A stretch of 43,047 bases of DNA from Pseudolabrys sp. GTDB lineage: Bacteria > Pseudomonadota > Alphaproteobacteria > Rhizobiales > Xanthobacteraceae. Every line of letters starts with the position of its first letter. Positions within the stretch are counted from its first letter, which is position 1. Positions 8,122 through 19,366 of the stretch are shown here, piece by piece. The notes below the pieces were generated by a model. The model searched no databases. It saw only the letters and a list, made by a program, of their open reading frames with translations, and was not told the origin of the DNA. The stretch lies in assembly GCA_022843325.1 (NCBI GenBank), contig JALHNV010000024.1:1-43047 (forward strand), written 5' to 3'. The position numbers and the translations under genes were made by a program.

Positions 8122-9452
8122 CTCTGCCGCCCCCGCAGCTTCGAACGCTTGATCAGGCCTTCGTATTGATGCGCCAGCAGATAGCCCTGCACCTGGGCCA
8201 CCGTATCCATGGTCACGCTGACCACGATCAGCAGCGAGGTGCCGCCGAAATAAAACGGCACGGCGGCGTAGGAAATCAGGATCTCGGGAATCAGACAGAC
8301 GATGGCGAGATAGATGGCGCCGACCACCGTGATTCGCGTCAGCACATAGTCGATGTATTCGGCGGTGCGCTCGCCCGGCCGGATACCCGGTACGAAGCCG
8401 CCGTGCTTCTTCAGGTTATCCGCGGTCTCGGTCGGGTTGAACACGATCGCGGTGTAGAAGAAGGCAAAGAAGATAATCAGCGTAATATACAAGATCAGGA
8501 ACAGCGGCTGGCCATGGCCTAGCAGCGCTGTCACCGTGGTGAGCCAGCCCGAGCCGCCGCCGCTCGCATTGAAGCTGGCGACCGTGGTCGGCAACAGCAG
8601 CAGCGACGAGGCGAAGATCGGCGGGATCACGCCGGCGGTGTTGAGCTTGAGCGGCAGATGCGAGGACTGGCCCTCGAACATACGATTGCCGACCTGCCGC
8701 TTTGGATACTGGATCAGCAGCCGGCGTTGCGCCCGCTCCATGAAGACGATGAAGGCGATGACCACAACCGACATCAGGATGATGACGAGGATGAGCGCAG
8801 TCGACAGCGCGCCCTGGCGGCCGAGTTCAAGCATGCCCGCAATCGCCGACGGCAATTCGGCAACAATGCCGGCCATGATGATCAGCGAAATACCGTTGCC
8901 GATGCCACGGGCCGTGATCTGCTCGCCCAGCCACATCAGGAACATGGTGCCGCCGGTCAGCGAAATCGTGGTCGAGATGCGGAAGAACCAGCCCGGCTCG
9001 GTCACCGCGTTGCCCGCGCCCTCAAGACCGATCGCAATGCCGTAAGCCTGGAATGTCGCCAGCACCACGGTCAGATACCGGGTGTACTGGTTCATGACCT
9101 TGCGGCCGGACTCGCCTTCCTTCTTCAGGGCTTCGAGCCGCGGCGATACGGTCGTCATCAGCTGAATGATGATCGAGGCCGAAATATACGGCATGATGTT
9201 CAGCGCAAAGATGGCCATCCGGTTGATGCCACCACCGGAGAACATATTGAACATGCCGAGAATGCCGCCGGCCTGGCTGCGGAAGATCTGCTCCCAGGCG
9301 GCGGGGTCGATACCGGGCAGCGGGATATAGGTGCCGACGCGGTAGACCAGCAGCGCACCGATGGTGAACCAGATACGCTTCTTCAGCTCTTCGGACTTCG
9401 CAAGCGCGCCGAAGTTGAGATTGGCTGCCAGTTGTTCTGCCGCCGAAACCAT
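8118..9452 (-). CDS. secY: Preprotein translocase channel subunit SecY
   Basis: SecY (444 residues) is the inner-membrane channel for protein export and insertion. Ten hydrophobic segments are visible, the first at about residues 28-45 ([21 protein letters not shown]) and the last near 395-415. The family blocks [22 protein letters not shown] (plug and TM2), [23 protein letters not shown] and [11 protein letters not shown] are intact. The C-terminus is basic (RSKLRGRQR), as expected for the cytosolic face. It lies 74 bases after rplO and overlaps adk by 4 bases. Confidence 0.98.
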   Translation of the reverse strand: MVSAAEQLAANLNFGALAKSEELKKRIWFTIGALLVYRVGTYIPLPGIDPAAWEQIFRSQAGGILGMFNMFSGGGINRMAIFALNIMPYISASIIIQLMTTVSPRLEALKKEGESGRKVMNQYTRYLTVVLATFQAYGIAIGLEGAGNAVTEPGWFFRISTTISLTGGTMFLMWLGEQITARGIGNGISLIIMAGIVAELPSAIAGMLELGRQGALSTALILVIILMSVVVIAFIVFMERAQRRLLIQYPKRQVGNRMFEGQSSHLPLKLNTAGVIPPIFASSLLLLPTTVASFNASGGGSGWLTTVTALLGHGQPLFLILYITLIIFFAFFYTAIVFNPTETADNLKKHGGFVPGIRPGERTAEYIDYVLTRITVVGAIYLAIVCLIPEILISYAAVPFYFGGTSLLIVVSVTMDTVAQVQGYLLAHQYEGLIKRSKLRGRQR

Positions 9453-9526
9453 CAGTCACTCCTGCCGCCGCGCCCTGCCCCGCACCGCATTAGATAGGCT
9501 CGCCCATCCAAACCGGTAGAGCGGGT

Positions 9527-10111
9527 CTATTCTTCGCCTTCGGCCTTCGGCGCAGCCTTCTTGCCCTTGGCGGGCTTCTTGTCGGCACCGGCCGCTTCCA
9601 TCGCCTTGCGCTTGTTCTTGCCGCGCGGCACGTCGTCTTCTTCGACCTTCGGCTTCAGGATCTTGACCGATCCGCCGGCCTTCTCGATGGTTTCGAGCGC
9701 GGACTTCGACGCGCCATAGACGGCGAAGTCGGCCTTCGCCTTGAAATCGCCATGGCTGAGCAGCTTGACGCCACCCTTGGCGCGGCGCATCAGCCCGGCC
9801 TTGACCATGGCCGCCACGTCGATCGGCGCCTTGGTGTCGAGCAGACCGGCGTCGATCGCCGCCTGCAGCTTGCCGAGGTTGATCTCGTTGAGCTTGACCT
9901 GGAACGAGGTGTTGCGGAAGCCGCGCTTCGGCAGGCGCCGATGCAGCGGCATCTGACCGCCCTCGAAGCCCTTGATGCGCACGCCCGAACGCGCGGTCTG
10001 GCCCTTGCCGCCGCGGCCGCCGGTCTTGCCCATGCCGGAGCCGATGCCGCGACCGATACGCATACGGTTCTTGCGGGCGCCCGGATTGTCGGCGATCTGG
10101 TTGAGTTTCAT
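9527..10111 (-). CDS. rplO: 50S ribosomal protein L15 with an extended C-terminus
   Basis: L15 stabilises the central large-subunit core. Standard blocks are [56 protein letters not shown] and the C-terminal domain to about residue 155. I start at the ATG at 10111 (AAGGA 8 bases upstream). A frame open to 10147 would overlap rpmD. The protein is 194 residues, whereas L15 usually has about 145-160. The extra part (about residues 160-194) is Lys/Ala/Glu-rich, with [18 protein letters not shown] at the end, and is presumably disordered. Compare the tails on L5 and L29 in this cluster. Confidence 0.97.
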   Translation of the reverse strand: MKLNQIADNPGARKNRMRIGRGIGSGMGKTGGRGGKGQTARSGVRIKGFEGGQMPLHRRLPKRGFRNTSFQVKLNEINLGKLQAAIDAGLLDTKAPIDVAAMVKAGLMRRAKGGVKLLSHGDFKAKADFAVYGASKSALETIEKAGGSVKILKPKVEEDDVPRGKNKRKAMEAAGADKKPAKGKKAAPKAEGEE

Positions 10112-10130
10112 TGGAGCGGTCCTTTGAGTC

Positions 10131-10328
10131 CTACTTGGCGTCGTCAACCACGCGCACCAGATGGCGCACTTTGTTGATCATGCCGCGCGTCGCCGGGGTA
10201 TCCGGCAGATCGCGCGAGCGGCCGATCTTGTTCAAACCGAGCCCGATCAGCGTCTCGCGCTGGTCATGGTGACGGCGCGCCGCGCTGGCGACCTGCTCGA
10301 CCTTCATCGTTTTCTGTGCCTTGGCCAT
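10131..10328 (-). CDS. rpmD: 50S ribosomal protein L30
   Basis: L30 (65 residues) is a small large-subunit protein. The sequence has the family pattern, including [27 protein letters not shown] and a final HLVRVVD. Two ATG codons stand side by side. The second (10328) gives [12 protein letters not shown] and a better 8-base spacing from AAGGA. It sits 11 bases after rpsE and 19 before rplO, in normal spc order. Confidence 0.95.
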   Translation of the reverse strand: MAKAQKTMKVEQVASAARRHHDQRETLIGLGLNKIGRSRDLPDTPATRGMINKVRHLVRVVDDAK

Positions 10329-10339
10329 CATCGCGTTCC

Positions 10340-10921
10340 TTAGTCAGCCGCCTGTTCGGAATCGCCGCCTTCGCGGCGGCGCGACTGCAATGCCGAAACC
10401 TTGAGGTTGCGGCGGGCCGCAACCGAGCGCGGCGAATCCTGGTGCTTCAGCGCGTCGAACGTGGCGCGCACGACGTTGTACGGGTTGGACGAGCCGATCG
10501 ACTTGGCAACGATGTCCTGCATGCCGAGCGTTTCGAACACCGCACGCATCGGGCCGCCGGCGATGATGCCGGTGCCGGGAGGCGCCGCGCGCAGATAGAC
10601 CTTGCCGGCGCCGTGGCGGCCGAACACGTCGTGATGCAGCGTGCGGCCTTCGCGCAGTGCGACGCGGGTGAGCGAGCGCTTGGCGGCTTCCGTCGCCTTA
10701 CGGATCGCTTCCGGCACTTCGCGCGCCTTACCGTGACCGAAGCCGACGCGGCCCTTCTGGTCGCCGATGACCACCAGCGCTGCAAAACCGAAGCGCTTGC
10801 CGCCTTTCACCACCTTGGCCACACGGTTGATGTGGACCAACTTGTCGGTGAACTCGCTGTCGCGCTCTTCGCGGCCGCCTGGGCCGCCACGCGGGCGGTC
10901 TCGTCGAGGTTCTTGTGCCAT
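10340..10921 (-). CDS. rpsE: 30S ribosomal protein S5
   Basis: S5 (193 residues) contributes to the mRNA entry site and decoding accuracy. The double-stranded RNA-binding-like domain spans about residues 20-85 ([34 protein letters not shown]). The second domain carries [18 protein letters not shown] and [19 protein letters not shown]. The N-terminal 20 residues are Arg/Gly/Pro-rich and variable. The start is the ATG at 10921 ([10 protein letters not shown]). The TTG two codons upstream is less likely. Neither has a strong ribosome binding site, so coupling to rplR translation is possible. Confidence 0.97.
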   Translation of the reverse strand: MAQEPRRDRPRGGPGGREERDSEFTDKLVHINRVAKVVKGGKRFGFAALVVIGDQKGRVGFGHGKAREVPEAIRKATEAAKRSLTRVALREGRTLHHDVFGRHGAGKVYLRAAPPGTGIIAGGPMRAVFETLGMQDIVAKSIGSSNPYNVVRATFDALKHQDSPRSVAARRNLKVSALQSRRREGGDSEQAAD

Positions 10922-10958
10922 CTTCAAACCAATCCGTTCGAGCTGTGCAATTGCGTCA

Positions 10959-11327
10959 TTAGAAGTTCAGTCCGCCTTCGCGCGCGGCGTCGGCCAGCGC
11001 CTTGATGCGTCCGTGGTAGAGATAGCCGCCGCGGTCGAACACGACGTCCTTGATGCCCTTCTCCTTGGCGCGTTCGGCAATCAGCTTGCCGACCGCCTTG
11101 GCAGCATCGATGTTGGCGCCGGTCTTCTTGCCTTCGCGCATCGGCTTTTCGATCGTCGAGGCGGAGACCAGCGTCAGTCCCTTCTCGTCGTCGATCAGCT
11201 GGGCGTAGATGTGCTCCGAGGACCGGAACACCGACAGGCGCGCGCGCCCGCTGGTGCCCGCCGCAAGCTTCACCTTGCGCCGCACCGTGGCCGTCCGCCG
11301 GGCCGTTCGATCTCGTAATTTGGTCAT
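10959..11327 (-). CDS. rplR: 50S ribosomal protein L18
   Basis: L18 (122 residues) binds 5S rRNA together with L5. Standard features are the basic N-terminus ([20 protein letters not shown]), then [38 protein letters not shown] and the C-terminal [25 protein letters not shown]. Length and order (rplF–rplR–rpsE) are normal, with 14 bases from rplF. Confidence 0.97.
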   Translation of the reverse strand: MTKLRDRTARRTATVRRKVKLAAGTSGRARLSVFRSSEHIYAQLIDDEKGLTLVSASTIEKPMREGKKTGANIDAAKAVGKLIAERAKEKGIKDVVFDRGGYLYHGRIKALADAAREGGLNF

Positions 11328-11341
11328 GGCTCTCTGGCCCT

Positions 11342-11875
11342 CTACTTCTTCTTGCCTTCCTTACGGAAGATGTACTCGCCCGCGTACTTCACGCCCTTGC
11401 CCTTGTAGGGCTCAGGCGGGCGGAAAGCGCGGATCTCGGCGGCAACGTGGCCGACTTTCTGCTTGTCGATGCCGGTGATGACGATTTCGGTCGGCTTCGG
11501 CGTGGCGATGGCGATGCCTTCCGGGATCGGGAAGCTGACGTCATGGCTGAAGCCGAGCTGCAGGTTGAGCTGCTTGCCCTGGACCGCGGCGCGATAGCCG
11601 ACGCCGACGATCTCGAGCTTCTCTTCGAAGCCCTTGGTAACGCCGTTCATCAGATTCGACACCAACGTGCGCGACGTGCCCCACAGCGAGCGGGCCCGCT
11701 TGGAAGCGTCGCGGGGATCGAGCTTGACCCCGCCTTTGTCCATTTTCACGACGACATCGTCGTCGACAATGAACTGCATGGCGCCCTTGGGCCCCTTCAC
11801 CTTGACGGTCTGGCCTTCCACGCTGGCGGTGACGCCAGAGGGGACGAGGACTGGTTTTTTGCCAATTCGCGACAT
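11342..11875 (-). CDS. rplF: 50S ribosomal protein L6
   Basis: L6 (177 residues) lies near the factor-binding site of the large subunit. The sequence starts [15 protein letters not shown] and has the two repeated L6 folds, with the C-terminal signature [20 protein letters not shown] near residues 152-171. The ATG overlaps the rpsH stop by one base (TAATG), so translation is probably coupled. Length is normal. Confidence 0.98.
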   Translation of the reverse strand: MSRIGKKPVLVPSGVTASVEGQTVKVKGPKGAMQFIVDDDVVVKMDKGGVKLDPRDASKRARSLWGTSRTLVSNLMNGVTKGFEEKLEIVGVGYRAAVQGKQLNLQLGFSHDVSFPIPEGIAIATPKPTEIVITGIDKQKVGHVAAEIRAFRPPEPYKGKGVKYAGEYIFRKEGKKK

Positions 11876-12270
11876 TAAAACACCGTGCAGATGATTTCGC
11901 CGCCGACATTGGCGTCGCGGGCTGCGTGATCAGCCATCACGCCCTTCGGCGTCGACAGGATGGCGACACCGAGGCCATTGTTGATGCGCGGCAGCGCCTT
12001 GACCGAGGCGTAAACGCGCCGGCCAGGCTTCGACACCCGCGCGATCTCGCGGATGACGGGCTCGCCGTCGAAATACTTCAGCTCGATCTCGAGCTCGCTG
12101 CGGCCGCTGGCATGCGCCACGCTGGCGTAGCCGCGGATATAGCCTTCGGTCTTGAGCACCTCGGCAACGCGCTCGCGCTGCTTGGAGCCGGGCATCGAAA
12201 CCTTGGATTTGGCACGCATCTGCGCATTGCGGATGCGGGTAATCATATCGCCGATCGGATCGTTCACCAT
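11875..12270 (-). CDS. rpsH: 30S ribosomal protein S8
   Basis: S8 (131 residues) organises the central domain of 16S rRNA, and in enterobacteria it represses its own spc operon. Blocks visible are [67 protein letters not shown] and [14 protein letters not shown] see no obvious copy of the enterobacterial S8 target near rplE or rplX, but this needs folding to judge. Confidence 0.98.
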   Translation of the reverse strand: MVNDPIGDMITRIRNAQMRAKSKVSMPGSKQRERVAEVLKTEGYIRGYASVAHASGRSELEIELKYFDGEPVIREIARVSKPGRRVYASVKALPRINNGLGVAILSTPKGVMADHAARDANVGGEIICTVF

Positions 12271-12280
12271 GGCGGGCCCC

Positions 12281-12586
12281 TTACCAGCTCGACTTCACGA
12301 GGCCGGGAATCAGGCCCTTGTTGCCGAGGTCGCGCAGCGCGATACGGCTCAGCTTGTGCTTGCGATAGAAAGCGCGCGGCCTGCCGGTCAGTTCGCAACG
12401 GTTGCGAATCCGGGTGGCCGACGAATTGCGCGGCAGCTCGGCGAGCTTCAGCGTGGCGGCGAAGCGCTCTTCCATCGGCAGCGTCTTGTCGTAGGCGATC
12501 GCTTTCAGCTTGCTGCGGCGGTTGGCGAATTGCTTCGTCATCTTCCGCCGCCGATTGTTCTTCTCGATCGAACTCTTCTTCGCCAT
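12281..12586 (-). CDS. rpsN: 30S ribosomal protein S14, zinc-free form
   Basis: S14 (101 residues) is in the head of the small subunit. This is the long form: the signature [27 protein letters not shown] is present, but the CxxC pairs of the zinc-binding short form are absent (only one Cys). The N-terminus [16 protein letters not shown] is typical. It lies 44 bases downstream of rplE, with TAAGGAG before the start, and 10 bases before rpsH. Confidence 0.98.
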   Translation of the reverse strand: MAKKSSIEKNNRRRKMTKQFANRRSKLKAIAYDKTLPMEERFAATLKLAELPRNSSATRIRNRCELTGRPRAFYRKHKLSRIALRDLGNKGLIPGLVKSSW

Positions 12587-12630
12587 GCCTTAGCTCCTTA
12601 TTTCCGCGTTTGAGGTGACGGAAACGTCCC

Positions 12631-13275
12631 TCACTGCCGGAACGGGAAGTTGAATGCAGCCAGCAGCGCGCGGGCTTCTTCGTCGGTGCGCGCGGTCGTG
12701 CAAACGGTGATGTCCATGCCCCAGGTGTCGACGACCTTGTCGAAGTCGATTTCCGGGAACACGGTGTATTCCTTGATGCCCAGGCTGTAGTTGCCGCGGC
12801 CATCGAAGCTCTTCGGGTTGAGACCGCGGAAGTCGCGGATACGCGGCAGCGCGATGTTCACCAGACGGTCGAGGAAGTCGTACATGCGCGTCTTACGCAG
12901 CGTGACCTTACAGCCGATGGCCTGGCCGTCGCGCAGCTTGTAGTTCGCGATCGACTTGCGCGACTTGGTGATCACGCACTTCTGGCCGGCGATCAGCGAC
13001 AGATCGGCCGCGGCTTGGTCGACCTTCTTGCGGTCGGCGACGCCTTCGCCGATGCCCATGTTGAGCACCACTTTGGTGATCATCGGCACCTGCATGTGAT
13101 TCTTGTAGCCGAACTGCTTGGTCAGCTCGGGCCGAATGACCTCGTCGAACTGAGTGCGCAGGCGCGCCTTGTAGTCCGACGCCACGCGGGCCTTCTTGAC
13201 CTTCGGCGCGTCGTCCTTGGCCGCCGGCGGCTTCTTGGCCTTCTTCGGCTCGGTATTCTGCTGCGTATCAGCCAT
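12631..13275 (-). CDS. rplE: 50S ribosomal protein L5 with an N-terminal extension
   Basis: L5 binds 5S rRNA and bridges to S13. The core begins near residue 34 ([19 protein letters not shown]) and includes [55 protein letters not shown] and [18 protein letters not shown]. At 214 residues it is about 30 longer than usual L5. The extra N-terminal 30 residues are Lys/Ala/Pro-rich ([18 protein letters not shown]). The ATG overlaps rplX by 8 bases. No later in-frame ATG precedes the conserved core, so the extension appears genuine. Confidence 0.96.
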   Translation of the reverse strand: MADTQQNTEPKKAKKPPAAKDDAPKVKKARVASDYKARLRTQFDEVIRPELTKQFGYKNHMQVPMITKVVLNMGIGEGVADRKKVDQAAADLSLIAGQKCVITKSRKSIANYKLRDGQAIGCKVTLRKTRMYDFLDRLVNIALPRIRDFRGLNPKSFDGRGNYSLGIKEYTVFPEIDFDKVVDTWGMDITVCTTARTDEEARALLAAFNFPFRQ

Positions 13276-13594
13276 CGATTTCTGCTCCGGAACGCTTGGC
13301 GACGCGCACTTTTTTGCGGTCTTCGCCTTCGCCGATAATCTTGAAGCCGACGCGGGTCGGCTTGCTGTCGTTGGGGTCAGCCAGCGCCAGGTTGGACAGG
13401 TGGATCGCGCCCTCCTTGGAGATGATCCCGCCTTCCTGCTGCGCGGTCTGGCGCTGGTGGCGCTTGACCATGTTGATGCCGCGCACCAGAGCGCGGTCTT
13501 CAGCCGGACGCACTTCGATCACTTCACCGGTGCGACCCTTGTCGCGGCCGGTCAGCACGATCACCTTGTCGCCTTTGCGGATTTTTGCGGCCAT
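13268..13594 (-). CDS. rplX: 50S ribosomal protein L24
   Basis: L24 (108 residues) is an early assembly protein. It has the KOW motif near the start ([20 protein letters not shown]), then [28 protein letters not shown] and the C-terminal KPTRVGFKI. The start at 13594 overlaps the rplN stop by one base (TGATG). An open frame upstream of it is only the overlap with rplN read in another frame. It overlaps rplE by 8 bases. Confidence 0.97.
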   Translation of the reverse strand: MAAKIRKGDKVIVLTGRDKGRTGEVIEVRPAEDRALVRGINMVKRHQRQTAQQEGGIISKEGAIHLSNLALADPNDSKPTRVGFKIIGEGEDRKKVRVAKRSGAEIDG

Positions 13595-13962
13595 CACAGC
13601 ACCTCCGGGGCGAGCGAAATGATCTTCATGTGGTTCTTGGCGCGCAGTTCGCGCGGCACCGGCCCGAAGATACGGGTGCCGACCGGCTCCATCTGCGGGT
13701 TGATCAGCACGGCGGCGTTGCGGTCGAAGCGGATGACCGAACCGTCGGCGCGCTTGATGTCCTTGGAGATGCGGACCACCACGGCCTTCATCACGTCGCC
13801 TTTTTTGACGCGGCCGCGCGGGATCGCTTCCTTCACCGAAACGACGATGACGTCGCCGATGGTGGCGTATTTCCGCTTCGAGCCGCCCAGCACCTTGATG
13901 CACATGACACGGCGCGCGCCGGAATTGTCCGCCACGTCGAGGTTGGTTTGCATCTGGATCAT
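13594..13962 (-). CDS. rplN: 50S ribosomal protein L14
   Basis: L14 (122 residues) forms part of the subunit interface. The sequence [20 protein letters not shown] is the family hallmark, followed by [31 protein letters not shown] and the C-terminal [18 protein letters not shown]. It opens the spc set, 73 bases after rpsQ, without any terminator in the gap. Confidence 0.98.
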   Translation of the reverse strand: MIQMQTNLDVADNSGARRVMCIKVLGGSKRKYATIGDVIVVSVKEAIPRGRVKKGDVMKAVVVRISKDIKRADGSVIRFDRNAAVLINPQMEPVGTRIFGPVPRELRAKNHMKIISLAPEVL

Positions 13963-14035
13963 GATGCGGCTCTCATTCTCGTTGTGCGCTCAGCGCAAAG
14001 TGTAATTACGCGCAAATACCTGAAGGACATTGCGC

Positions 14036-14287
14036 TTATTGAACTGTCTGCTTCTTCTCGCCGCGGATCACTTCCCAGCACTTGAGCTTGGACAGCGGCC
14101 TGCGTTCTTCGATCCACACCTTGTCGCCAACCGCATAAGCGTTGGTCTCGTCATGGGCGTGATACTTCTTCGACCGGCGAATGGTCTTCTTCATGGTGGC
14201 GTGGGCAAAGCGCCGATCGACACGCACAACCACGGTCTTGGCCTGCTTGTCGCTGACGACGACGCCCTGCAGCGTGCGCTTCGGCAT
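14036..14287 (-). CDS. rpsQ: 30S ribosomal protein S17
   Basis: S17 (83 residues) is a primary binder of 16S rRNA. The OB-fold sequence [40 protein letters not shown] and the [20 protein letters not shown] block are all present. It lies one base after rpmC, so the two are probably coupled. It ends the S10 set. Confidence 0.98.
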   Translation of the reverse strand: MPKRTLQGVVVSDKQAKTVVVRVDRRFAHATMKKTIRRSKKYHAHDETNAYAVGDKVWIEERRPLSKLKCWEVIRGEKKQTVQ

Positions 14288-14288
14288 C

Positions 14289-14600
14289 TTAATCCCTCAC
14301 CTTCTTGGACTTGTTCGGCTTGTTCGCCTTGGCGCGCGACTTCGCCTTTGGCGTCGCCTCGCGCTTGGCGGAGGGCGACTTGGTGGCGACAATCTTCGGC
14401 GTGTCGGCGGCGCGCTTCTGGGCGGCGACCGTCTTGATACGGGCGATATCGCGGCGAATGACGCGCACGCGCGAGGTGTTCTCCAGCTGCCCGGTGGCGC
14501 GCTGGAAGCGCAGGTTGAACTGCTCCTTCTTCAGCTTGAGGACTTCGTCGTCCAGCTGGTCGAGCGTCAGCGCTCTGGCGTCTGCGGTTTTCATGTCCAT
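14289..14600 (-). CDS. rpmC: 50S ribosomal protein L29 with a long basic tail
   Basis: L29 sits near the exit tunnel and forms part of the trigger factor and SRP docking area. The helical-hairpin core is clear ([20 protein letters not shown] and [20 protein letters not shown]). Usual L29 is about 65-70 residues, but this one has 103. From about residue 68 it adds a Lys/Ala/Ser/Pro-rich tail ([20 protein letters not shown] and [10 protein letters not shown]). The ATG at 14600 overlaps the rplP stop by one base. A second ATG at 14594 is equally possible. Confidence 0.95.
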   Translation of the reverse strand: MDMKTADARALTLDQLDDEVLKLKKEQFNLRFQRATGQLENTSRVRVIRRDIARIKTVAAQKRAADTPKIVATKSPSAKREATPKAKSRAKANKPNKSKKVRD

Positions 14601-15013
14601 TACTCGGCAATACGTTCAATGAAGCGGGTCTTGACCGGCAGTTTGGCGGCGGCGAGCGTCAGCGCCTCCTTGGCGACGGCGATCGGAATGCCGTCGACTT
14701 CGAACAGGATGCGGCCTGGCTTGACGCGCACGACCCAAAGCTCGGGCGTGCCCTTGCCTTTGCCCATGCGGACTTCGATCGGCTTCTTCGACACCGGGAC
14801 GTCCGGGAAGACACGGATCCACACCCGCCCGGCCCGCTTCATGAAGCGAGTCAGCGCGCGACGCGCGGCTTCGATCTGGCGCGCGGTAACGCGCTCCGGC
14901 TCGAGCGCCTTGAGGCCGTATTGACCAAAGGCGAGCGTGGCGCCGCTCGAGGCTACGCCGGTGATGCGGCCCTTGAAGGCCTTGCGGAACTTGGTTTTCT
15001 TTGGCTGCAGCAT
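14600..15013 (-). CDS. rplP: 50S ribosomal protein L16
   Basis: L16 (137 residues) contacts tRNA near the peptidyl-transferase centre. Signature blocks are [17 protein letters not shown], the [20 protein letters not shown] stretch, [14 protein letters not shown] and [13 protein letters not shown]. Length is normal. It lies 18 bases after rpsC and overlaps rpmC by one base. Confidence 0.98.
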   Translation of the reverse strand: MLQPKKTKFRKAFKGRITGVASSGATLAFGQYGLKALEPERVTARQIEAARRALTRFMKRAGRVWIRVFPDVPVSKKPIEVRMGKGKGTPELWVVRVKPGRILFEVDGIPIAVAKEALTLAAAKLPVKTRFIERIAE

Positions 15014-15031
15014 GACTAACTCTGCGTCCTC

Positions 15032-15730
15032 TTAGGCGTTTTCGCGGCGCGGGCGGCCGGCGTCGCCTTCGGCAAGCTTCTTGTCCTGCGCCATCGGATC
15101 GTGCTCAAGGATTTCACCCTTGAAGATCCAGACCTTGACGCCGCAAGTGCCGTAGGTGGTGAAAGCGGTCGAGACGCCGTAGTCGACGTCGGCACGCAGG
15201 GTATGCAGCGGCACGCGACCTTCGCGGTACCATTCCATGCGAGCAATTTCCGAGCCGCCGAGGCGGCCCGAGCAGTTGATCCGGATGCCTTCGGCGCCCA
15301 GGCGCATGGCCGACTGCACGGCGCGCTTCATGGCGCGGCGGAAGGCAACGCGCCGCTCGAGCTGCTGCGAGATCGACTCGGCGACCAGCTGCGCGTCGAG
15401 CTCCGGCTTGCGGATTTCGATGATGTTGATGACCACGTCGCTGTCGGTCAGCTTGGCGACCGACTTGCGCAGCTTCTCGATGTCGGCGCCCTTCTTGCCG
15501 ATCACCACGCCCGGACGGGCCGAATGAACGGTGACGCGGCACTTCTTGTGCGGGCGCTCGATGATGATCTTCGAGACCGCCGCCTGCTTGAGCTGCTTCA
15601 TCAGCTCGGCGCGAATCTTGATGTCTTCATGCAGCAGCGTGCCGTACTCGGCCTTGCCGGCGAACCAGCGCGAATCCCAGGTGCGGTTGATCCCGAGACG
15701 CAGCCCAATCGGATTGACTTTTTGACCCAC
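15032..15730 (-). CDS. rpsC: 30S ribosomal protein S3
   Basis: S3 (232 residues) is at the mRNA entry channel. It starts [18 protein letters not shown] and has the KH domain ([20 protein letters not shown]) and the C-terminal domain with [20 protein letters not shown]. The tail after about 212 is variable. It lies 11 bases after rplV. Confidence 0.98.
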   Translation of the reverse strand: MGQKVNPIGLRLGINRTWDSRWFAGKAEYGTLLHEDIKIRAELMKQLKQAAVSKIIIERPHKKCRVTVHSARPGVVIGKKGADIEKLRKSVAKLTDSDVVINIIEIRKPELDAQLVAESISQQLERRVAFRRAMKRAVQSAMRLGAEGIRINCSGRLGGSEIARMEWYREGRVPLHTLRADVDYGVSTAFTTYGTCGVKVWIFKGEILEHDPMAQDKKLAEGDAGRPRRENA

Positions 15731-15741
15731 TAGAATCCTCC

Positions 15742-16131
15742 TCAGGCTTTCGCTTCGGCCGCTTCAACCTGGCGAACGATGATCGTCAGGTGGGAGAACG
15801 GCTTGAGAATTTGACCGACCCGGCCGCGGCCGCGCGGGCTGAAGCGCTTGATGACCAGCGCCTTGCCGACATGAGCCTCGGCGACGACGAGATCGTCGAC
15901 GTCCAGATCGTGATTGTTTTCGGCATTAGCGATCGCCGATTCCAGGCACTTGCGCACTTCAGTGGAGATGCGCTTGCGCGAAAACTCGAGGTCGGCGAGC
16001 GCGCTCGCAACCTTCTTGCCGCGGATCAGCTGCGCAACCAGGTTCAGCTTCTGCGGCGAAATACGCAGCATCTTGCTGATGGCTTTCGCCTCGTTCTCCG
16101 GAAGAGTCCGCTCGCGTTTCGGCTTGCCCAT
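15742..16131 (-). CDS. rplV: 50S ribosomal protein L22
   Basis: L22 (129 residues) has a beta-hairpin reaching into the exit tunnel at the macrolide site. The [20 protein letters not shown] block, [17 protein letters not shown] and the loop sequence [20 protein letters not shown] are intact, with no sign of the loop duplications or deletions linked to macrolide resistance. It lies 27 bases after rpsS. Confidence 0.98.
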   Translation of the reverse strand: MGKPKRERTLPENEAKAISKMLRISPQKLNLVAQLIRGKKVASALADLEFSRKRISTEVRKCLESAIANAENNHDLDVDDLVVAEAHVGKALVIKRFSPRGRGRVGQILKPFSHLTIIVRQVEAAEAKA

Positions 16132-16158
16132 GACTGTTCTCTAATTCCTCAACTTGAC

Positions 16159-16437
16159 CTAGGCGCGCTTGGCTTTGCGGTCGGCGGTATGGCCGTAGAA
16201 AATGCGGGTCGGCGAGAACTCGCCGAACTTGTGACCGACCATCTCTTCGGTCACCGTCACCGGGATGTGCTTCTGGCCGTTGTAGACCCCGAAGTTCAGA
16301 CCGACGAACTGCGGCAGAATGGTCGAGCGGCGGCTCCAGATCTTGATGACCTCGTGACGGCCGGACGCGCGCGAGGCTTCCGCCTTGCGCAACAGATAAC
16401 CGTCAACGAACGGGCCCTTCCATGCAGAACGCGTCAT
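16159..16437 (-). CDS. rpsS: 30S ribosomal protein S19
   Basis: S19 (92 residues) works with S13 in the small-subunit head. The sequence shows [60 protein letters not shown] and [19 protein letters not shown]. Length and place (after rplB by 10 bases) are standard. Confidence 0.98.
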   Translation of the reverse strand: MTRSAWKGPFVDGYLLRKAEASRASGRHEVIKIWSRRSTILPQFVGLNFGVYNGQKHIPVTVTEEMVGHKFGEFSPTRIFYGHTADRKAKRA

Positions 16438-16447
16438 ATCTCTATTC

Positions 16448-17278
<831 letters not shown>

Positions 17279-17290
17279 CGAACCGCTCCC

Positions 17291-17590
17291 TTACAATCCG
17301 GTGGTCACGTCGATCCGGTGGCCCTCTTCGAGGGTCACGATCGCGCGCTTCACATCGGATTGCTGACCGACCTTGTTCTTGAACATCTTGACCTTGCCGC
17401 GGCGGATCAGCGTGTTGACGTTCTTGACCTTGACGTCGAACAGCTTCTCGATCGCTTCCTTGATCTGCGGCTTGGTGGCGGTGCGCGCCACCTTGAACAT
17501 GACCTTGTTGTGCTCGGACGCCATGGTCGCCTTTTCGGTGATCACCGGCGACAGGATAACGTCGTAGTGGCGCGGATTACTGGTGCTCAT
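17291..17590 (-). CDS. rplW: 50S ribosomal protein L23
   Basis: L23 (99 residues) is the main docking site for trigger factor and SRP at the tunnel exit. The sequence has [40 protein letters not shown] and [20 protein letters not shown] with no extension. It overlaps the rplD stop by 4 bases. Confidence 0.98.
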   Translation of the reverse strand: MSTSNPRHYDVILSPVITEKATMASEHNKVMFKVARTATKPQIKEAIEKLFDVKVKNVNTLIRRGKVKMFKNKVGQQSDVKRAIVTLEEGHRIDVTTGL

Positions 17591-18207
17591 TTGAAACGCG
17601 CCTCCAGCGCATCGAGCGCGGCCTTGGTGAGCACCAAAGTCTTGCGTCGCATGATGTCGTAGACGTTGATGCCCTGGATCGGCAGCACGTCGATGTTCGG
17701 AATATTGCGCGCGGCGGCGCTGAAGTTCGCGTCCACCTCGGCGCCGTCGATGATCAGCGCGTTGGCCAGACCGAGCTTGCCGAACTGGGCGAGCAGCGCC
17801 TTGGTCTTGGCTTCCTTCAGCGCCACGTTGTCGAGCACGACGATGCCGCCGTCCTTGGCCTTGGACGAGAGCGCATGCTTGAGCGCCAAAGCCCGCACCT
17901 TCTTCGGCAGGCCGATGGCATGGCTGCGCACGACCGGACCGAAGGCACGACCGCCGCCGCGGAACTGCGGCACGCGGGCCGAACCGTGACGGGCGCCGCC
18001 GGTGCCCTTCTGCGCGTACATCTTCTTGCCGGTACGCCAGATCTCGGAGCGATCCTTGGTCTTGTGCGTGCCGCGCTGACGCTTGGCGAGCTGCCAGTTG
18101 ACGCAGCGCTGCACGATATCGACACGCGGCTCGAGGCCGAAAATCGCATCCGACAGGCTGACCGAACCGGCTTCCTTGCCTTCCAGCGTGGTGATCTTCA
18201 TGTCCAT
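17587..18207 (-). CDS. rplD: 50S ribosomal protein L4
   Basis: L4 (206 residues) reaches into the exit tunnel, and in enterobacteria it also represses the S10 operon. Blocks seen are [20 protein letters not shown], the tunnel loop [40 protein letters not shown] and [20 protein letters not shown]. The chosen ATG at 18207 lies 1 base after the rplC stop and gives [16 protein letters not shown] longer frame upstream is only overlap with rplC. Confidence 0.97.
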   Translation of the reverse strand: MDMKITTLEGKEAGSVSLSDAIFGLEPRVDIVQRCVNWQLAKRQRGTHKTKDRSEIWRTGKKMYAQKGTGGARHGSARVPQFRGGGRAFGPVVRSHAIGLPKKVRALALKHALSSKAKDGGIVVLDNVALKEAKTKALLAQFGKLGLANALIIDGAEVDANFSAAARNIPNIDVLPIQGINVYDIMRRKTLVLTKAALDALEARFK

Positions 18208-18208
18208 G

Positions 18209-18949
18209 TTATGCGCCCTCCTTCTCGGGGGCATCCGCCGCGGGGGCTTGCGCCGGCGCGGCCTCGTCGGACTTGGCGACGCGGAACTTGCCGGGCTTCG
18301 GCGTGTCCTTGTGCGCCTTCTTCTTGACCGCATCGCGCACGGTGATCCAGCCGCCCTTGGCGCCGGGAACGGCGCCCTCGACCAGGATCAGGCCGCGCTC
18401 GACATCGGTCTGCACGACCTTGAGGTTCAGCGTGGTGACGCGATCGACGCCCATGTGACCGGGCATCTTCTTGTTCTTGAAGGTCTTGCCCGGATCCTGA
18501 CGGCCGCCGGTCGAACCGATCGAACGGTGCGACACCGACACGCCGTGCGAGGCGCGAAGACCGCCGAAATTCCAGCGCTTCATGCCGCCGGCAAAACCCT
18601 TACCGATCGAGATGCCGCAGACGTCGACGAACTGGCCGGTGGCGAAGTGATCGGCGGTGATCTCGGCGCCGACCGGGATCAGCGCATCGTCGCTGACACG
18701 GAATTCCGCAAGCTTGCGCTTCGGCTCGACATTGGCCTTGGCGAAGTAGCCGCGGTCGGCCTTGCTCATGTTACCGGTGCGGCGCGGGCCGGAGCCCAGC
18801 TGCAGCGCCACGTAACCGTTCTTGTCCTTGGTACGATGAGCGATCACCGTGCACTGCAATAGGCGCAGCACGGTCACCGGCACGTGCTCACCCGACTCGG
18901 TGAACACCCGGCTCATCCCAATCTTCTGCGCGACAACTCCCGAACGCAT
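18209..18949 (-). CDS. rplC: 50S ribosomal protein L3
   Basis: L3 (246 residues) is an early large-subunit assembly protein with a loop near the peptidyl-transferase centre. It starts [20 protein letters not shown] at 18949, and GGACGGGAAA before the ATG supplies the binding site. The core loop [20 protein letters not shown] is intact, including the Gln that is methylated in many bacteria. The last 30 residues ([20 protein letters not shown]) are a low-complexity tail. Frames extending further upstream belong to rpsJ overlap. Confidence 0.97.
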   Translation of the reverse strand: MRSGVVAQKIGMSRVFTESGEHVPVTVLRLLQCTVIAHRTKDKNGYVALQLGSGPRRTGNMSKADRGYFAKANVEPKRKLAEFRVSDDALIPVGAEITADHFATGQFVDVCGISIGKGFAGGMKRWNFGGLRASHGVSVSHRSIGSTGGRQDPGKTFKNKKMPGHMGVDRVTTLNLKVVQTDVERGLILVEGAVPGAKGGWITVRDAVKKKAHKDTPKPGKFRVAKSDEAAPAQAPAADAPEKEGA

Positions 18950-18966
18950 TTTCCCGTCCTCGCGGC

Positions 18967-19275
18967 TTAAAGCTTGATCTCGACGTCGACACCGGCGGCC
19001 AGGTCGAGCTTCATCAGCGCGTCCACGGTCTGCGGCGTCGGGTCGACGATGTCCAAAAGGCGCTTGTGCGTGCGCATTTCGAACTGTTCGCGGCTCTTCT
19101 TGTCGACGTGGGGCGAGCGGTTCACCGTGAACTTCTCGATCCTGGTCGGCAGCGGAATCGGGCCACGCACCTGCGCACCCGTGCGCTTGGCGGTGTTCAC
19201 GATCTCGCGCGTCGACGCATCGAGGATGCGGTGATCGAACGCCTTGAGCCGGATCCGGATATTCTGGCCGTTCAT
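18967..19275 (-). CDS. rpsJ: 30S ribosomal protein S10 (NusE)
   Basis: S10 (102 residues) has a ribosomal role and also binds NusB and NusG in antitermination. The sequence [20 protein letters not shown] and the loop [20 protein letters not shown], followed by [20 protein letters not shown], match the family. No tetracycline/glycylcycline-type loop change stands out by eye. It lies 125 bases after tuf, behind a perfect hairpin, and 17 bases before rplC. Confidence 0.98.
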   Translation of the reverse strand: MNGQNIRIRLKAFDHRILDASTREIVNTAKRTGAQVRGPIPLPTRIEKFTVNRSPHVDKKSREQFEMRTHKRLLDIVDPTPQTVDALMKLDLAAGVDVEIKL

Positions 19276-19366
19276 ATTCGTTTCTCTTCTCGACTGTCAT
19301 CGCCCGCGACAGCGGACGATCCAGTAATCGCTAGCGACCGTTTACCCGCGACCCGCGGGGTACCGG

